Positions 1-6,025 are shown, numbered from the stretch's first letter. The stretch is DNA of 6,913 nt from Thermoleophilia bacterium (GCA_016462095.1 JAEMTW010000098.1:1-6913); one strand, 5' to 3'. The notes: generated by a model from the letters alone, not told the origin. Numbers and translations are program-made.

Positions 1-1
1 G

Positions 2-823
2 GGCAAGCAGACGGCGCAGTTTCGCGCCACGATGCCCGACCCGATCAAGCAGCTGGCCGAGGAAGAGCTGCCCACGCCCGAGTTCGTCAAGGTCGCCTCG
101 AAGGAGATCACGGTCGACACGGTCGAGCAGCGCGTTGCCTTCGCTGAGGGTCGCGACAAGCTCGAGTTGCTGGAGCGCTTCATCCAAGAGATGAAGCCGC
201 CAACGATGATCATCTTCGCGCGCACGAAGATCGGTACGCAGAAGCTGGCCGACGACCTCAAGCGTCGTGGCCACAAGGTACGTGCCTTGCATGGCGACAT
301 GGGTCAGGGTGCCCGCGACTCCGTGATGATCGCGTTCCGCGGCAAGCGCATCCCAATTCTCGTCGCAACCGACGTCGCCTCGCGCGGCCTCGATGTCAGC
401 CACGTCACGCACGTCATCAACTACGACCTGCCCGACGAGCCAGAGGTGTACGTCCACCGCATCGGTCGTACCGGTCGTGTTGGTCGTGAGGGTTTCGCAA
501 TCTCGTTCGTTGCGAACAAAGAGAAGCCGAAGCTCGACGCCGTCGAACGGCTCCTCAAGCGCAAGATTCAGCGCTGGGGCATCGACGAACCTGTGCAGCC
601 ATTGACGCCCGAGCAGATCGCGATTGCCGAAGAGATCGAGGCAGCCGAAGAGTCGGGCGAGGTCGATGTGCTCGTGGTCGAGAGCGAGAACTCGCAGCAG
701 GGCTCGTCCGAGCCCACTGTCGATGGTGATGCGCCGAAGAAGCGTCGTCGCCGTCGCGGTGGTCGCGGCCGTGGCGGAAGCGGTGGCGGCGAGAACGCCG
801 AGACGACGGTTGTTGCTGAGTAA
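2..823 (+). CDS. DEAD-box ATP-dependent RNA helicase, C-terminal part (5' end outside window)
   Basis: An open frame enters from the left edge with no start, so the N-terminal ATPase motifs (Q, Walker A, DEAD) lie outside. The visible 273 residues begin at motif III, written RATMP where the family norm is SAT, and contain the whole RecA-like domain 2: MIIFARTK at about 69-76, LHGDM at 96-100, VATDVASRGLD (motif V) at 121-131 and HRIGRTGR (motif VI, arginine fingers) at 152-159. An acidic linker (about 205-240) follows, then a basic Arg/Gly-rich tail starting KKRRRRRGG near 246, typical of RNA-binding tails of bacterial helicases such as RhlE/CsdA/DeaD types. The family unwinds short RNA duplexes using ATP, in cold adaptation, ribosome assembly and RNA decay. 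Which subfamily this is cannot be decided from the fragment. The gene ends 7 bases before a strong hairpin and converges on the hydrolase gene. Confidence 0.95.
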   Translation, partial: GKQTAQFRATMPDPIKQLAEEELPTPEFVKVASKEITVDTVEQRVAFAEGRDKLELLERFIQEMKPPTMIIFARTKIGTQKLADDLKRRGHKVRALHGDMGQGARDSVMIAFRGKRIPILVATDVASRGLDVSHVTHVINYDLPDEPEVYVHRIGRTGRVGREGFAISFVANKEKPKLDAVERLLKRKIQRWGIDEPVQPLTPEQIAIAEEIEAAEESGEVDVLVVESENSQQGSSEPTVDGDAPKKRRRRRGGRGRGGSGGGENAETTVVAE

Positions 824-830
824 CTAGCAC

Positions 831-866
831 GGGGGACATGACAAACCGGGGTTTGTCATGTCCCCC
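831..866. terminator. Perfect 16-bp hairpin between convergent genes, probable bidirectional terminator
   Basis: The arms 831-846 (GGGGGACATGACAAAC) and 851-866 are perfect reverse complements around a 4-base loop, CGGG. The hairpin sits 7 bases after the helicase stop and 15 bases before the stop of the opposing hydrolase gene, where a terminator serving both would be. There is no T-run on either side, so it is not a classical intrinsic terminator; U-tract-poor hairpins are common in high-GC actinobacteria. Its right arm resembles that of the hairpin at 2327-2370, so it may belong to a dispersed repeat family. Confidence 0.75.
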
Positions 867-881
867 TGTCTACAGCTGTGC

Positions 882-2003
882 TCATGTATGAAAGGGTAAC
901 GGGCGCTCGGGTTCGGCCGGTGGCGCGTCGAGCGAAGTCGACGCGATCCGCAGGACGCCCTTGCCGTAGTCGGCAGCAGCGCTCTCGCTCGCACCGCCGG
1001 CATTTTGTGTCAGCGCAACAGTGATCAGCGTGCCACGCGGATCGAACACGGCCGCGACGTCGTGCCAGACACTCTCGATGAACCCGATTTTGTGGGATGT
1101 CACGAAACGGGTCCACGGATCAAACAGGCCTGGATAGTTGGTGTGGGCCAAGAGCCATAGTGCGACGCGAGCACCGCGTGGCGACAGGCCAAGTTTGTGG
1201 GCACGGCCTTTGCCGCCGGCAGCCAGCACGAGAGCCTGCATCAACACGCCAAGGTCGTGAGCGGTTACGACTTTGCAGCACTTGAGCTCTGGCTGGTCGT
1301 TGACGCGTACGGGTGGTTGTTGCCCGCGCCGATCCTGCCCGGCCAGATAGCCAGACGCGACGTCGAGTCGGAACGCGCCGAGTTTGCGGGCCGTCGCAGT
1401 TGCACGTGCGCCACCCGTCGTGGTGTCGCCGCCGATCGCCGTCAGCATTGCATTCGCAGCGTCATTCGACGAGTCTCGGATCATCGACTGCAACGTGCCC
1501 CATTCGGGCGCACCAACGGGGTCGCGGCGAAGGCCGATCAGGTACGTCAACAAGATTGGGAGTTTGAGTGTGCTGGCCCCCATGAAGCCCGCGCCCGCAT
1601 TCCAAGACGCGCCTCGTCCACTCGCTAGATTGACTGTCCAAGCGGCAGCCGAGCCGGCAGGGCGGTCCAGCCGCGCGAGTTGGCGTTGTGCGAGGGGAGC
1701 TGTGGTCGTGGTTGGGGTCCCAGTAAAAGCGATCCGCGGGAGGCCAAGAACGTTCGTGGTCGTCTGTCGACCAACGGCTTTGCCCATCGACCAGCCAACC
1801 ACCGTCAGGTTGAGGTTCTTCGATGGCAAGCCGATCGGGCCGATCGTTGCGCGCCTCGTCGGCTTGTCGAGCGTGATGACGCGGTAGCGCTTGCCGTCAA
1901 TCCGCACCTCGATGGTGTCGACAGGGCGTCGGGCGTGGAAGGCGATGATGCCCGGATTCGCCTCGAATGGGCGTGGAGCGTCGACGGTGAAGGCGACTGT
2001 CAT
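882..2003 (-). CDS. Serine hydrolase of the class A beta-lactamase fold with N-terminal beta-rich region
   Basis: The C-terminal two thirds match the beta-lactamase-like/penicillin-interacting serine hydrolase family. Numbered from the ATG at 2003, the nucleophile motif STLK is at 144-147 in a GASTLKLP context, the SxN motif (SSN) is at 178-180, and the KTG equivalent KIG is at 305-307, followed by a WHDVAAV strand typical of the family. I see no ExxLN-like omega-loop glutamate, the deacylation base of true class A beta-lactamases, so a peptidase or esterase-like role is likelier than antibiotic hydrolysis. Residues 1 to about 90 look like an Ig-like all-beta domain and are joined by a Thr-rich linker (TGTPTTTTAP). 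No clear signal peptide is seen, which is odd because relatives are usually secreted. An in-frame GTG at 2024 would add seven residues (MNGILVG). I prefer the ATG at 2003 because a CATACT hexamer lies 7 bases upstream. Substrate unknown. Confidence 0.85.
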   Translation of the reverse strand: MTVAFTVDAPRPFEANPGIIAFHARRPVDTIEVRIDGKRYRVITLDKPTRRATIGPIGLPSKNLNLTVVGWSMGKAVGRQTTTNVLGLPRIAFTGTPTTTTAPLAQRQLARLDRPAGSAAAWTVNLASGRGASWNAGAGFMGASTLKLPILLTYLIGLRRDPVGAPEWGTLQSMIRDSSNDAANAMLTAIGGDTTTGGARATATARKLGAFRLDVASGYLAGQDRRGQQPPVRVNDQPELKCCKVVTAHDLGVLMQALVLAAGGKGRAHKLGLSPRGARVALWLLAHTNYPGLFDPWTRFVTSHKIGFIESVWHDVAAVFDPRGTLITVALTQNAGGASESAAADYGKGVLRIASTSLDAPPAEPERPLPFHT

Positions 2004-2010
2004 GCCCACA

Positions 2011-2016
2011 AGTATG
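2011..2016 (-). promoter_or_regulatory. Candidate -10 element for the serine hydrolase (leaderless)
   Basis: On the minus strand, CATACT ends 7 bases before the ATG at 2003, which would place transcription start at or next to the start codon. There is no Shine-Dalgarno sequence before that ATG. No convincing -35 is visible. If the GTG at 2024 is the real start, this element would lie inside the gene and be spurious. Confidence 0.3.
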
Positions 2017-2061
2017 CCGTTCACGATCGCTGTCCGGCGGCGCGAGTAGCGTGCCTCACAG

Positions 2062-2286
2062 GTGGAACGACATCAGGATCTCGCGCGTCTGCTCGACCTT
2101 CGGCTGGCCGGACTCTGGGCGGAGCTCTTCGAAGTGCCCCGCGAGCAGTGGGATCCAGAGATTATCGGCTGGTATTTACGGACCGCCTACAGCCAGGGGT
2201 ATGCGGACGCGATGTCGTACATCGACCGGGCCGAGATGCGTGACGAGTTGCTGCGCATCGATGGGGCAAAGCCCGAGGCTGCGTAG
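2062..2286 (+). CDS. Small hypothetical protein (74 aa)
   Basis: I do not recognise this protein. It starts at GTG 2062, the only usable start because an in-frame TAG lies at 2047-2049. It is predicted soluble and helical, with two acidic/amphipathic stretches: a Leu-rich N-terminal half (LARLLDLRLAGLWAELFEV) and a second half containing WYLRTAYSQGYADAM followed by charged residues. There are no Cys residues, membrane segments or signal peptide. Codon use is high-GC in third positions and the amino acid mix is balanced, unlike the Arg/Ser/Cys-rich shadow frame that overlaps it (2051-2419). It is divergent from the serine hydrolase with fewer than 60 bases between starts and is followed by a hairpin, so it is probably transcribed alone. 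No Shine-Dalgarno is seen; a TAGCGT hexamer (2047-2052) lies 9 bases before the start. Function unknown. Confidence 0.7.
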   Translation: MERHQDLARLLDLRLAGLWAELFEVPREQWDPEIIGWYLRTAYSQGYADAMSYIDRAEMRDELLRIDGAKPEAA

Positions 2287-2326
2287 CTGTCCGCACGACG
2301 AGCCTGCGGGATTACGTATCGCTCGG

Positions 2327-2370
2327 GTGGGGAGGACACCACATCCGCGCGGTTGTCATGTCCTCCCCAC
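2327..2370. terminator. Hairpin downstream of the small hypothetical gene, related to the 831-866 hairpin
   Basis: The outer arms 2327-2338 (GTGGGGAGGACA) and 2359-2370 are perfect 12-bp reverse complements. Inside, after a 2x2 mismatch, ACA/TGT and CC/GG pair further around a GCGC loop. It begins 40 bases after the 74-aa gene stops and ends 110 bases before ccmE, so it likely ends the first transcript and insulates the ccm operon. There is no T-run. The right arm (GTTGTCATGTCCTCCCC) closely matches the right arm of the hairpin at 831-866 (GTTTGTCATGTCCCCC). The rest of the 2287-2480 gap holds a TACCCT hexamer at 2386-2391 and the promoter candidate before ccmE. Confidence 0.65.
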
Positions 2371-2465
2371 AGTCACCGCCGCGCCTACCCTGACCGCAAA
2401 TCGTCGCACAGTCCTCTAGGCAGAACTCGTAGCTCGAGGGTGGGCCAAAACCGTCAGGCCTCCGA

Positions 2466-2471
2466 TAGAAT
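2466..2471 (+). promoter_or_regulatory. Candidate -10 element of the ccm operon
   Basis: TAGAAT matches the TANNNT/TATAAT consensus in 5 of 6 positions and ends 9 bases before the ccmE ATG, implying a leader of about 0-3 bases. No Shine-Dalgarno lies in those 9 bases, which fits leaderless translation. The -35 position (around 2443-2448, GGCCAA) is poor. An alternative upstream start of transcription at TACCCT (2386-2391) would give a leader of about 90 bases. Confidence 0.45.
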
Positions 2472-2480
2472 CAGTAACGC

Positions 2481-2936
2481 ATGAGCGATGTTACGCCCGC
2501 AACTCCCGACGGACCGAAGCCCGGCATTCGACACGTCCGGCTCGTGATTGCGCTGGCGATCGCGTCGCTGCTCGGGACCTTCGCTGTCTACACGGCGTTT
2601 GCCGATTCCTCAATGCCGGTGCTCGGCGTTGCCCAAGCGTCGACGGGGTACGAGGGGCAGAAGGTTCGCCTCGAAGGCAAGGTCACCGAGACAACCGGCG
2701 ATGCGGCTGATCCACGTGGCATGCGCTTCACCCTGCAAGACAACGTGCACTCCGCGACCATGCCCGTTGAGTACCGCGGCGCTGTCCCAGACGCGTACCG
2801 CGTGGGGCGCGCGATCGTGATCGATGGCACCTATGAGAATGGCGTCTTTACCGCCGTCCCTGACACGCTCGTGACCAAGTGTCCGTCGAAGTATCAGGAC
2901 AAGGCGACGCCATCGACGTCGTCGGACTTGTCCTGA
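2481..2936 (+). CDS. ccmE: Cytochrome c maturation heme chaperone CcmE, Cys-type (CxxxY)
   Basis: CcmE binds heme covalently on the outer face of the membrane and passes it to CcmF for ligation to apocytochrome c. This 151-residue protein is close to the usual CcmE length. A short cytoplasmic N-terminus is followed by one membrane segment at about 20-41, then an OB-fold domain: a VLGVAQAS start, GQKVRLEGKV near 65-75, FTLQDN and VPVEYRG-like strands (MPVEYRGAVPDAY) and IVIDGTY. The heme-attachment site is CPSKY at 134-138, where E. coli and most proteobacteria have HxxxY. The Cys form is known from archaea, Desulfovibrio and some Gram-positive bacteria (System I*). The tail after Tyr is short and Ser/Thr-rich. 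It is the first gene of an operon; ccmF starts 19 bases after its stop. Identification rests on the fold pattern, the site and the neighbour CcmF. Confidence 0.93.
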   Translation: MSDVTPATPDGPKPGIRHVRLVIALAIASLLGTFAVYTAFADSSMPVLGVAQASTGYEGQKVRLEGKVTETTGDAADPRGMRFTLQDNVHSATMPVEYRGAVPDAYRVGRAIVIDGTYENGVFTAVPDTLVTKCPSKYQDKATPSTSSDLS

Positions 2937-2955
2937 TTCGTCAGGGGTACGCGAC

Positions 2956-4947
2956 GTGGCACTGATCGGGCAAGGCGCACTGATTCTCGCGCTGCTGCTG
3001 GCGGTCTATGCAGCGGGTGGCGGATTGTTCGCGGGCTTGGGGCGCGATCGTCGCTTTCTGACCAGTGCGCGTAATGCGCTGTGGGCGATCTTCGCGCTCG
3101 TGGTGATTGCCGATGCGATCTTCCTGTACGCGATCTTTACGCACGACTTCTCGTTCACCGTCGTCGCCGACACGACCTCGCGCTCGCTCCCGGTGGGCTA
3201 CATGTTTACGGCCTGGTGGGGGTCTCAGGCGGGCTCGCTGCTCTTGTGGGTGACGATCCTCTCGGGCTTCAGTCTGCTCGCGCTCCGCGCCACTCGTCGT
3301 GCGCTTGGCGAGTTGCAGCCATGGCTGATCATGATTCTCGCGCTGATTGGTGCGTTCTTCCTCGTGTTGCTGGTCGTGCCGGCAAGTCCGTTCGTCACAC
3401 AACTAGCGCCAGCCGACGGAGTGGGGCTCAACCCGTCGCTGCAGAACCCGTACATGGCGATCCATCCGCCCGCGCTGTATCTCGGCTACGTGGGGCTCGC
3501 AATTCCGTTTGCGCTCGCGATGGCCGCGATGATCGCCGGCCGCACCGACGCGCGCTGGCTCGTCGCCTCGCGGCGTTGGACGCTCGCCGCCTGGGGCTTT
3601 CTTGGCATCGGCATGCTGCTCGGCTCGCACTGGGCGTACACCGAGGTTGGGTGGGGCGGCTTCTGGGCCTGGGATCCGGTTGAGAACGCGGCACTGATGC
3701 CATGGCTTGTGGCGACCGCCTTCTTGCACTCGGTGATGGTGCAGGAACGCAAGGGCATGCTCAAGGTTTGGAACATTTGCCTGATCTCCGGCGCCTTCGC
3801 ACTGTCGATCTTCGGGACGTTCCTGACGCGCAGCGGCATCCTCTCGTCGATCCACGCCTTCGTCTCGACGAACATCGGTTGGTACTTCGTCTTCGCGCTC
3901 GCTGCGATCCTCGGGGGAGCCTTCGTCTTGATCCTCTGGCGGTTGCCACTCCTGAAGGCCGATCAGCGCATCGAGTCGCTCGTCAGTCGAGAGGCCACGT
4001 TCCTGTTTAACAACCTCCTGCTCGTCGGGATCGCTTTCGCCGTGCTGTGGGGTGTCATCTTCCCGCTGCTAACTGAGGGCTTTGGCTCGGTGCGAGAGAC
4101 CGTGTCGACACCGTTCTACGAGTTCTTCGTGATTGTTTTTGGTCTTCCACTCCTGCTGCTGATGGGTATTGGACCGCTGATTGCGTGGCGTCGCGCATCG
4201 CTCCTACAGCTGCGACGGTCGTTCCTCTATCCGCTCGTAGCGGGGCTCGTGGCCGGTGGCGTGATGATCGGATTTGGTCTGGGTTCCTCATGGCCAGGGG
4301 TGGCGGCCTTGAGCGTCTGCGCGTTTGTGACCGTCACGATCCTCAGCGAGTTTGTCCGTGGTGCGGCAGCGCGTCGCAGTATCCATGGCGAGAATTGGCT
4401 GGTTGCCCTGTCGCGCTTGATTGGTCGCAATCGGCGGCGGTATGGCGGCTACATCGTGCATCTCGGCGTGATTCTGTTTGTGATCGGCGCGGTCGGCTCG
4501 AGCGCGTATGAGACGCAGACCAGCGGTCTGCTCAAGCCGGGCGAGTCGCTCAAGGTCGGCAGCAATGTCCTGACGTTCGAGGGCGTCGAGAGGACGCGTG
4601 GACCAAACTTTGTTGCGCGCGCAGCGGTCCTCAACGTGACGAGCGATGGCAGTAATCTCGGCACGCTCAAGCCCGCCAAGCGCTCCTATCTGCGCGAGCA
4701 GACGACGTCCAACGAGGTGGCAATTCGCACGACGCTGACAGGCGGCGACCTCTTCATCATTCTCGACGGCATTCGTGGCGATGGCGCGGTCCAGATCAAA
4801 GCCTTCTACAAGCCAGTGGTCGCCCTGCTCTGGATCGCCGGCTTCTTCTTCGTGGGCGGCGTGCTCCTCTGCGTCTGGCCCGATCAACGCGAGGCGCGGC
4901 GAATCCTGCGTCGCTACGCCGAAGAGCCACTGCCAGGAGAGTCGTGA
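2956..4947 (+). CDS. ccmF: Cytochrome c heme lyase subunit CcmF
   Basis: CcmF is the integral membrane core of the enzyme that joins heme from CcmE to the CxxCH cysteines of apocytochromes. At 663 residues it matches the family (E. coli 647). It is strongly hydrophobic, with more than a dozen membrane helices. The tryptophan-rich WWD heme loop reads WGGFWAWDPVEN at 233-244. The candidate heme-ligand histidines are H170 (AIHPPALYLGY), H258 (TAFLHSVMVQERKG), H300 (TRSGILSSIHAF) and H502 (YIVHLGV), corresponding to H173, H261, H303 and H491 of E. coli. A soluble outer domain lies at about 517-615, followed by a last helix at 619-640. The start is GTG 2956, 8 bases after AGGGG; GTG fits the N-terminal helix beginning at once. 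Its TGA overlaps the ATG of ccmI by one base, so the two are probably translationally coupled. Confidence 0.97.
   Translation: MALIGQGALILALLLAVYAAGGGLFAGLGRDRRFLTSARNALWAIFALVVIADAIFLYAIFTHDFSFTVVADTTSRSLPVGYMFTAWWGSQAGSLLLWVTILSGFSLLALRATRRALGELQPWLIMILALIGAFFLVLLVVPASPFVTQLAPADGVGLNPSLQNPYMAIHPPALYLGYVGLAIPFALAMAAMIAGRTDARWLVASRRWTLAAWGFLGIGMLLGSHWAYTEVGWGGFWAWDPVENAALMPWLVATAFLHSVMVQERKGMLKVWNICLISGAFALSIFGTFLTRSGILSSIHAFVSTNIGWYFVFALAAILGGAFVLILWRLPLLKADQRIESLVSREATFLFNNLLLVGIAFAVLWGVIFPLLTEGFGSVRETVSTPFYEFFVIVFGLPLLLLMGIGPLIAWRRASLLQLRRSFLYPLVAGLVAGGVMIGFGLGSSWPGVAALSVCAFVTVTILSEFVRGAAARRSIHGENWLVALSRLIGRNRRRYGGYIVHLGVILFVIGAVGSSAYETQTSGLLKPGESLKVGSNVLTFEGVERTRGPNFVARAAVLNVTSDGSNLGTLKPAKRSYLREQTTSNEVAIRTTLTGGDLFIILDGIRGDGAVQIKAFYKPVVALLWIAGFFFVGGVLLCVWPDQREARRILRRYAEEPLPGES
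4935..4939 (+). promoter_or_regulatory. Ribosome binding site deciding the ccmI start
   Basis: AGGAG inside the end of ccmF lies 7 bases before ATG 4947, the optimal distance. It favours this ATG over the adjoining in-frame GTG at 4944, which would be only 4 bases away. Confidence 0.7.
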
Positions 4948-5246
4948 TGATTGCCGCTCTCGTCCTTGGTCTGATCGCACTCGCTGTTGTCATCGGTGTG
5001 GCCTGGCCACTCGTGCGTCCCGCCTCGGCTGCGGACCAACTCGATCCGTTTACCGAAGGTCAGCGCCGTCGGCTCGCGTTGCGCGAAGAGCGCGACCTCG
5101 CACTCGCCGCCCTCAAGGAACTCGAGATCGACCACGCCACGCACCACATTGGCGACGAGGACTACGCCGAACTGGTCGCGGACTATCGTGCGCGTGCTGC
5201 CGAGGCGATTCGGCAGTTGGACGCCGAGCTGCCTCCTGTTCGCTAG
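4947..5246 (+). CDS. ccmI: CcmI-like cytochrome c biogenesis protein, short membrane-anchored form
   Basis: The 99-residue protein has one N-terminal membrane helix (about 2-23), a short Pro/Ala linker, then a charged coiled-coil region (about 38-95). The region around KELEIDHATHHIGDEDYAEL (57-76) has the pattern of the CcmI N-terminal domain: an acidic helix, a short turn with Gly-Asp, then a Tyr- and Leu-bearing helix. In proteobacteria CcmI chaperones apocytochromes to CcmH/CcmF and adds a large TPR domain facing the periplasm; that domain is absent here. The function assignment leans on the anchor plus coiled-coil shape and on its place directly after ccmF with a one-base stop/start overlap. 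It may act as a scaffold for CcmF rather than as an apocytochrome chaperone, which is inference. No thioredoxin motif is present, so it is not CcmG or CcmH. Confidence 0.75.
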   Translation: MIAALVLGLIALAVVIGVAWPLVRPASAADQLDPFTEGQRRRLALREERDLALAALKELEIDHATHHIGDEDYAELVADYRARAAEAIRQLDAELPPVR

Positions 5247-5261
5247 GTCGAGGCTTCCCGG

Positions 5262-5267
5262 TACGCT
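5262..5267 (+). promoter_or_regulatory. Candidate -10 element of the crotonase-family gene (leaderless)
   Basis: TACGCT fits TANNNT and ends exactly 6 bases before ATG 5274, so transcription would begin at the start codon. No Shine-Dalgarno lies between. It falls in the 27-base gap after ccmI, suggesting the crotonase gene can be transcribed independently of the ccm operon. The -35 region (about 5239-5244, TTCGCT) is weak. Confidence 0.45.
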
Positions 5268-5273
5268 GACGCC

Positions 5274-5981
5274 ATGACAGACCTCGTCCGTTTTGAGATC
5301 CGCGACGCACTTGCCGTCATCACCATCGACGACGCGTCGACGCGCAATGCGTTGGGTCCAGACGCGGCTGCATTGATTACGCGTTTTGCGCTCGAGGCCG
5401 CCGCGACAGAGTCGGTGCGACTGCTGATGCTGACGGGGGCCGATGGGGTGTTCTGCTCCGGCGCCGCGATTCGCGAGTGGGAAGAGCTCGACGAGACGGG
5501 GGAGACCCTGACCGATCGTGGCACCGAGCTCTGTGACCTGCTCGAGGAACTTCCCCTGCTCGTGCTCGCCGGTCTTCCCGGACACGCCGTGGGTGGTGGC
5601 GCCGAGCTGGCGCTCGCTGCCGACTGGCGGATTGTTGCGCCTGAGGCCGAACTGCGGTTCGTCCACGCCGGCTTTGGCCTGATGCCCGGCTTTGGTGGCC
5701 TCGTGCGCCTCGAATTGCTGGTGGGGCGCCCGAAGACGCTCGAATACCTTGCGACGTGTGCTCGGGTTGGTGCAGACGAAGCACTCGCTGCAGGCTTAGT
5801 CAATGCGATTGTCGCGGCCGACGCACAACTGGCGTGGGCAGAGCAACGGGCCGCCGACATGGCTGGCTCCGACCGTGCGGCGCTCGCTGCAATCAAGCTC
5901 GCGTCGGCGACCGGCGACGAGCGCGCCGCCTTCCTCGATATTTGGCCCGCTCGACAATTGCCCGACCGGCTCGGCTCTTGA
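5274..5981 (+). CDS. Enoyl-CoA hydratase/isomerase (crotonase) family protein, decarboxylase-like branch
   Basis: Crotonases act on acyl-CoA thioesters and hold the thioester in an oxyanion hole made by two backbone NH groups. Here the first half of that hole is in VFCSGAAI (59-66) and the second in HAVGGGAEL (104-112), where E111 aligns with Glu144 of rat hydratase. The second catalytic glutamate (Glu164 of rat) is absent: the region reads RFVHAGFGLMPGFGG (128-142), two residues shorter than the usual FxxPExxLGLIPG. This RFVH..xGxxPxxGG form is what I know from ethylmalonyl-CoA decarboxylase (ECHDC1) and related proteins. The C-terminal helical part is short, giving 235 residues against about 260. 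A decarboxylase or proofreading-type role on malonyl-like CoA esters is therefore more likely than hydration, but the substrate is not shown. ATG 5274 is the only good start. The context (ccm upstream, MIP18 downstream) does not inform the substrate. Confidence 0.88.
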   Translation: MTDLVRFEIRDALAVITIDDASTRNALGPDAAALITRFALEAAATESVRLLMLTGADGVFCSGAAIREWEELDETGETLTDRGTELCDLLEELPLLVLAGLPGHAVGGGAELALAADWRIVAPEAELRFVHAGFGLMPGFGGLVRLELLVGRPKTLEYLATCARVGADEALAAGLVNAIVAADAQLAWAEQRAADMAGSDRAALAAIKLASATGDERAAFLDIWPARQLPDRLGS

Positions 5982-6005
5982 CGGCCGCGTCGGCTACCGT
6001 ATGAG
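5978..6005 (+). promoter_or_regulatory. Candidate promoter of the MIP18/PaaD-like gene
   Basis: TTGACG (5978-5983, overlapping the stop of the crotonase gene) and TATGAG (6000-6005) are separated by 16 bases, the best -35/-10 pair in the window. It would give a leader of about 12-14 bases carrying the GAAGGA ribosome binding site. An overlapping TACCGT (5995-6000) is an alternative -10 with no matched -35. Confidence 0.5.
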
Positions 6006-6012
6006 TTAACGC

Positions 6013-6018
6013 GAAGGA
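6013..6018 (+). promoter_or_regulatory. Ribosome binding site of the MIP18/PaaD-like gene
   Basis: GAAGGA lies 7 bases before ATG 6026. Only this gene and the internal ccm genes show a clear site, in contrast to the apparently leaderless starts of ccmE and the crotonase gene. Confidence 0.7.
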
Positions 6019-6025
6019 TGTAGTC

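Noticed and set aside
1384..2243. Two long plus-strand frames (1384-1887 and 1680-2243) opposite the hydrolase
   Set aside because: The hydrolase on the minus strand shows three catalytic motifs in order; the plus frames are antisense shadows rich in Arg and Ala.
2051..2419. 122-residue plus-strand frame overlapping the 74-residue gene
   Set aside because: Arg/Ser/Cys-rich, runs straight through the 2327-2370 hairpin and has no coding signature; the 2062-2286 frame has the more natural composition.
4288..4980. 230-residue open frame on the minus strand
   Set aside because: Antisense to the certain gene ccmF; Arg/Asp/His-rich composition without motifs.
4914..5666. 250-residue open frame on the minus strand
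   Set aside because: Antisense to ccmI and the crotonase gene, spanning several gene boundaries, with no family features.
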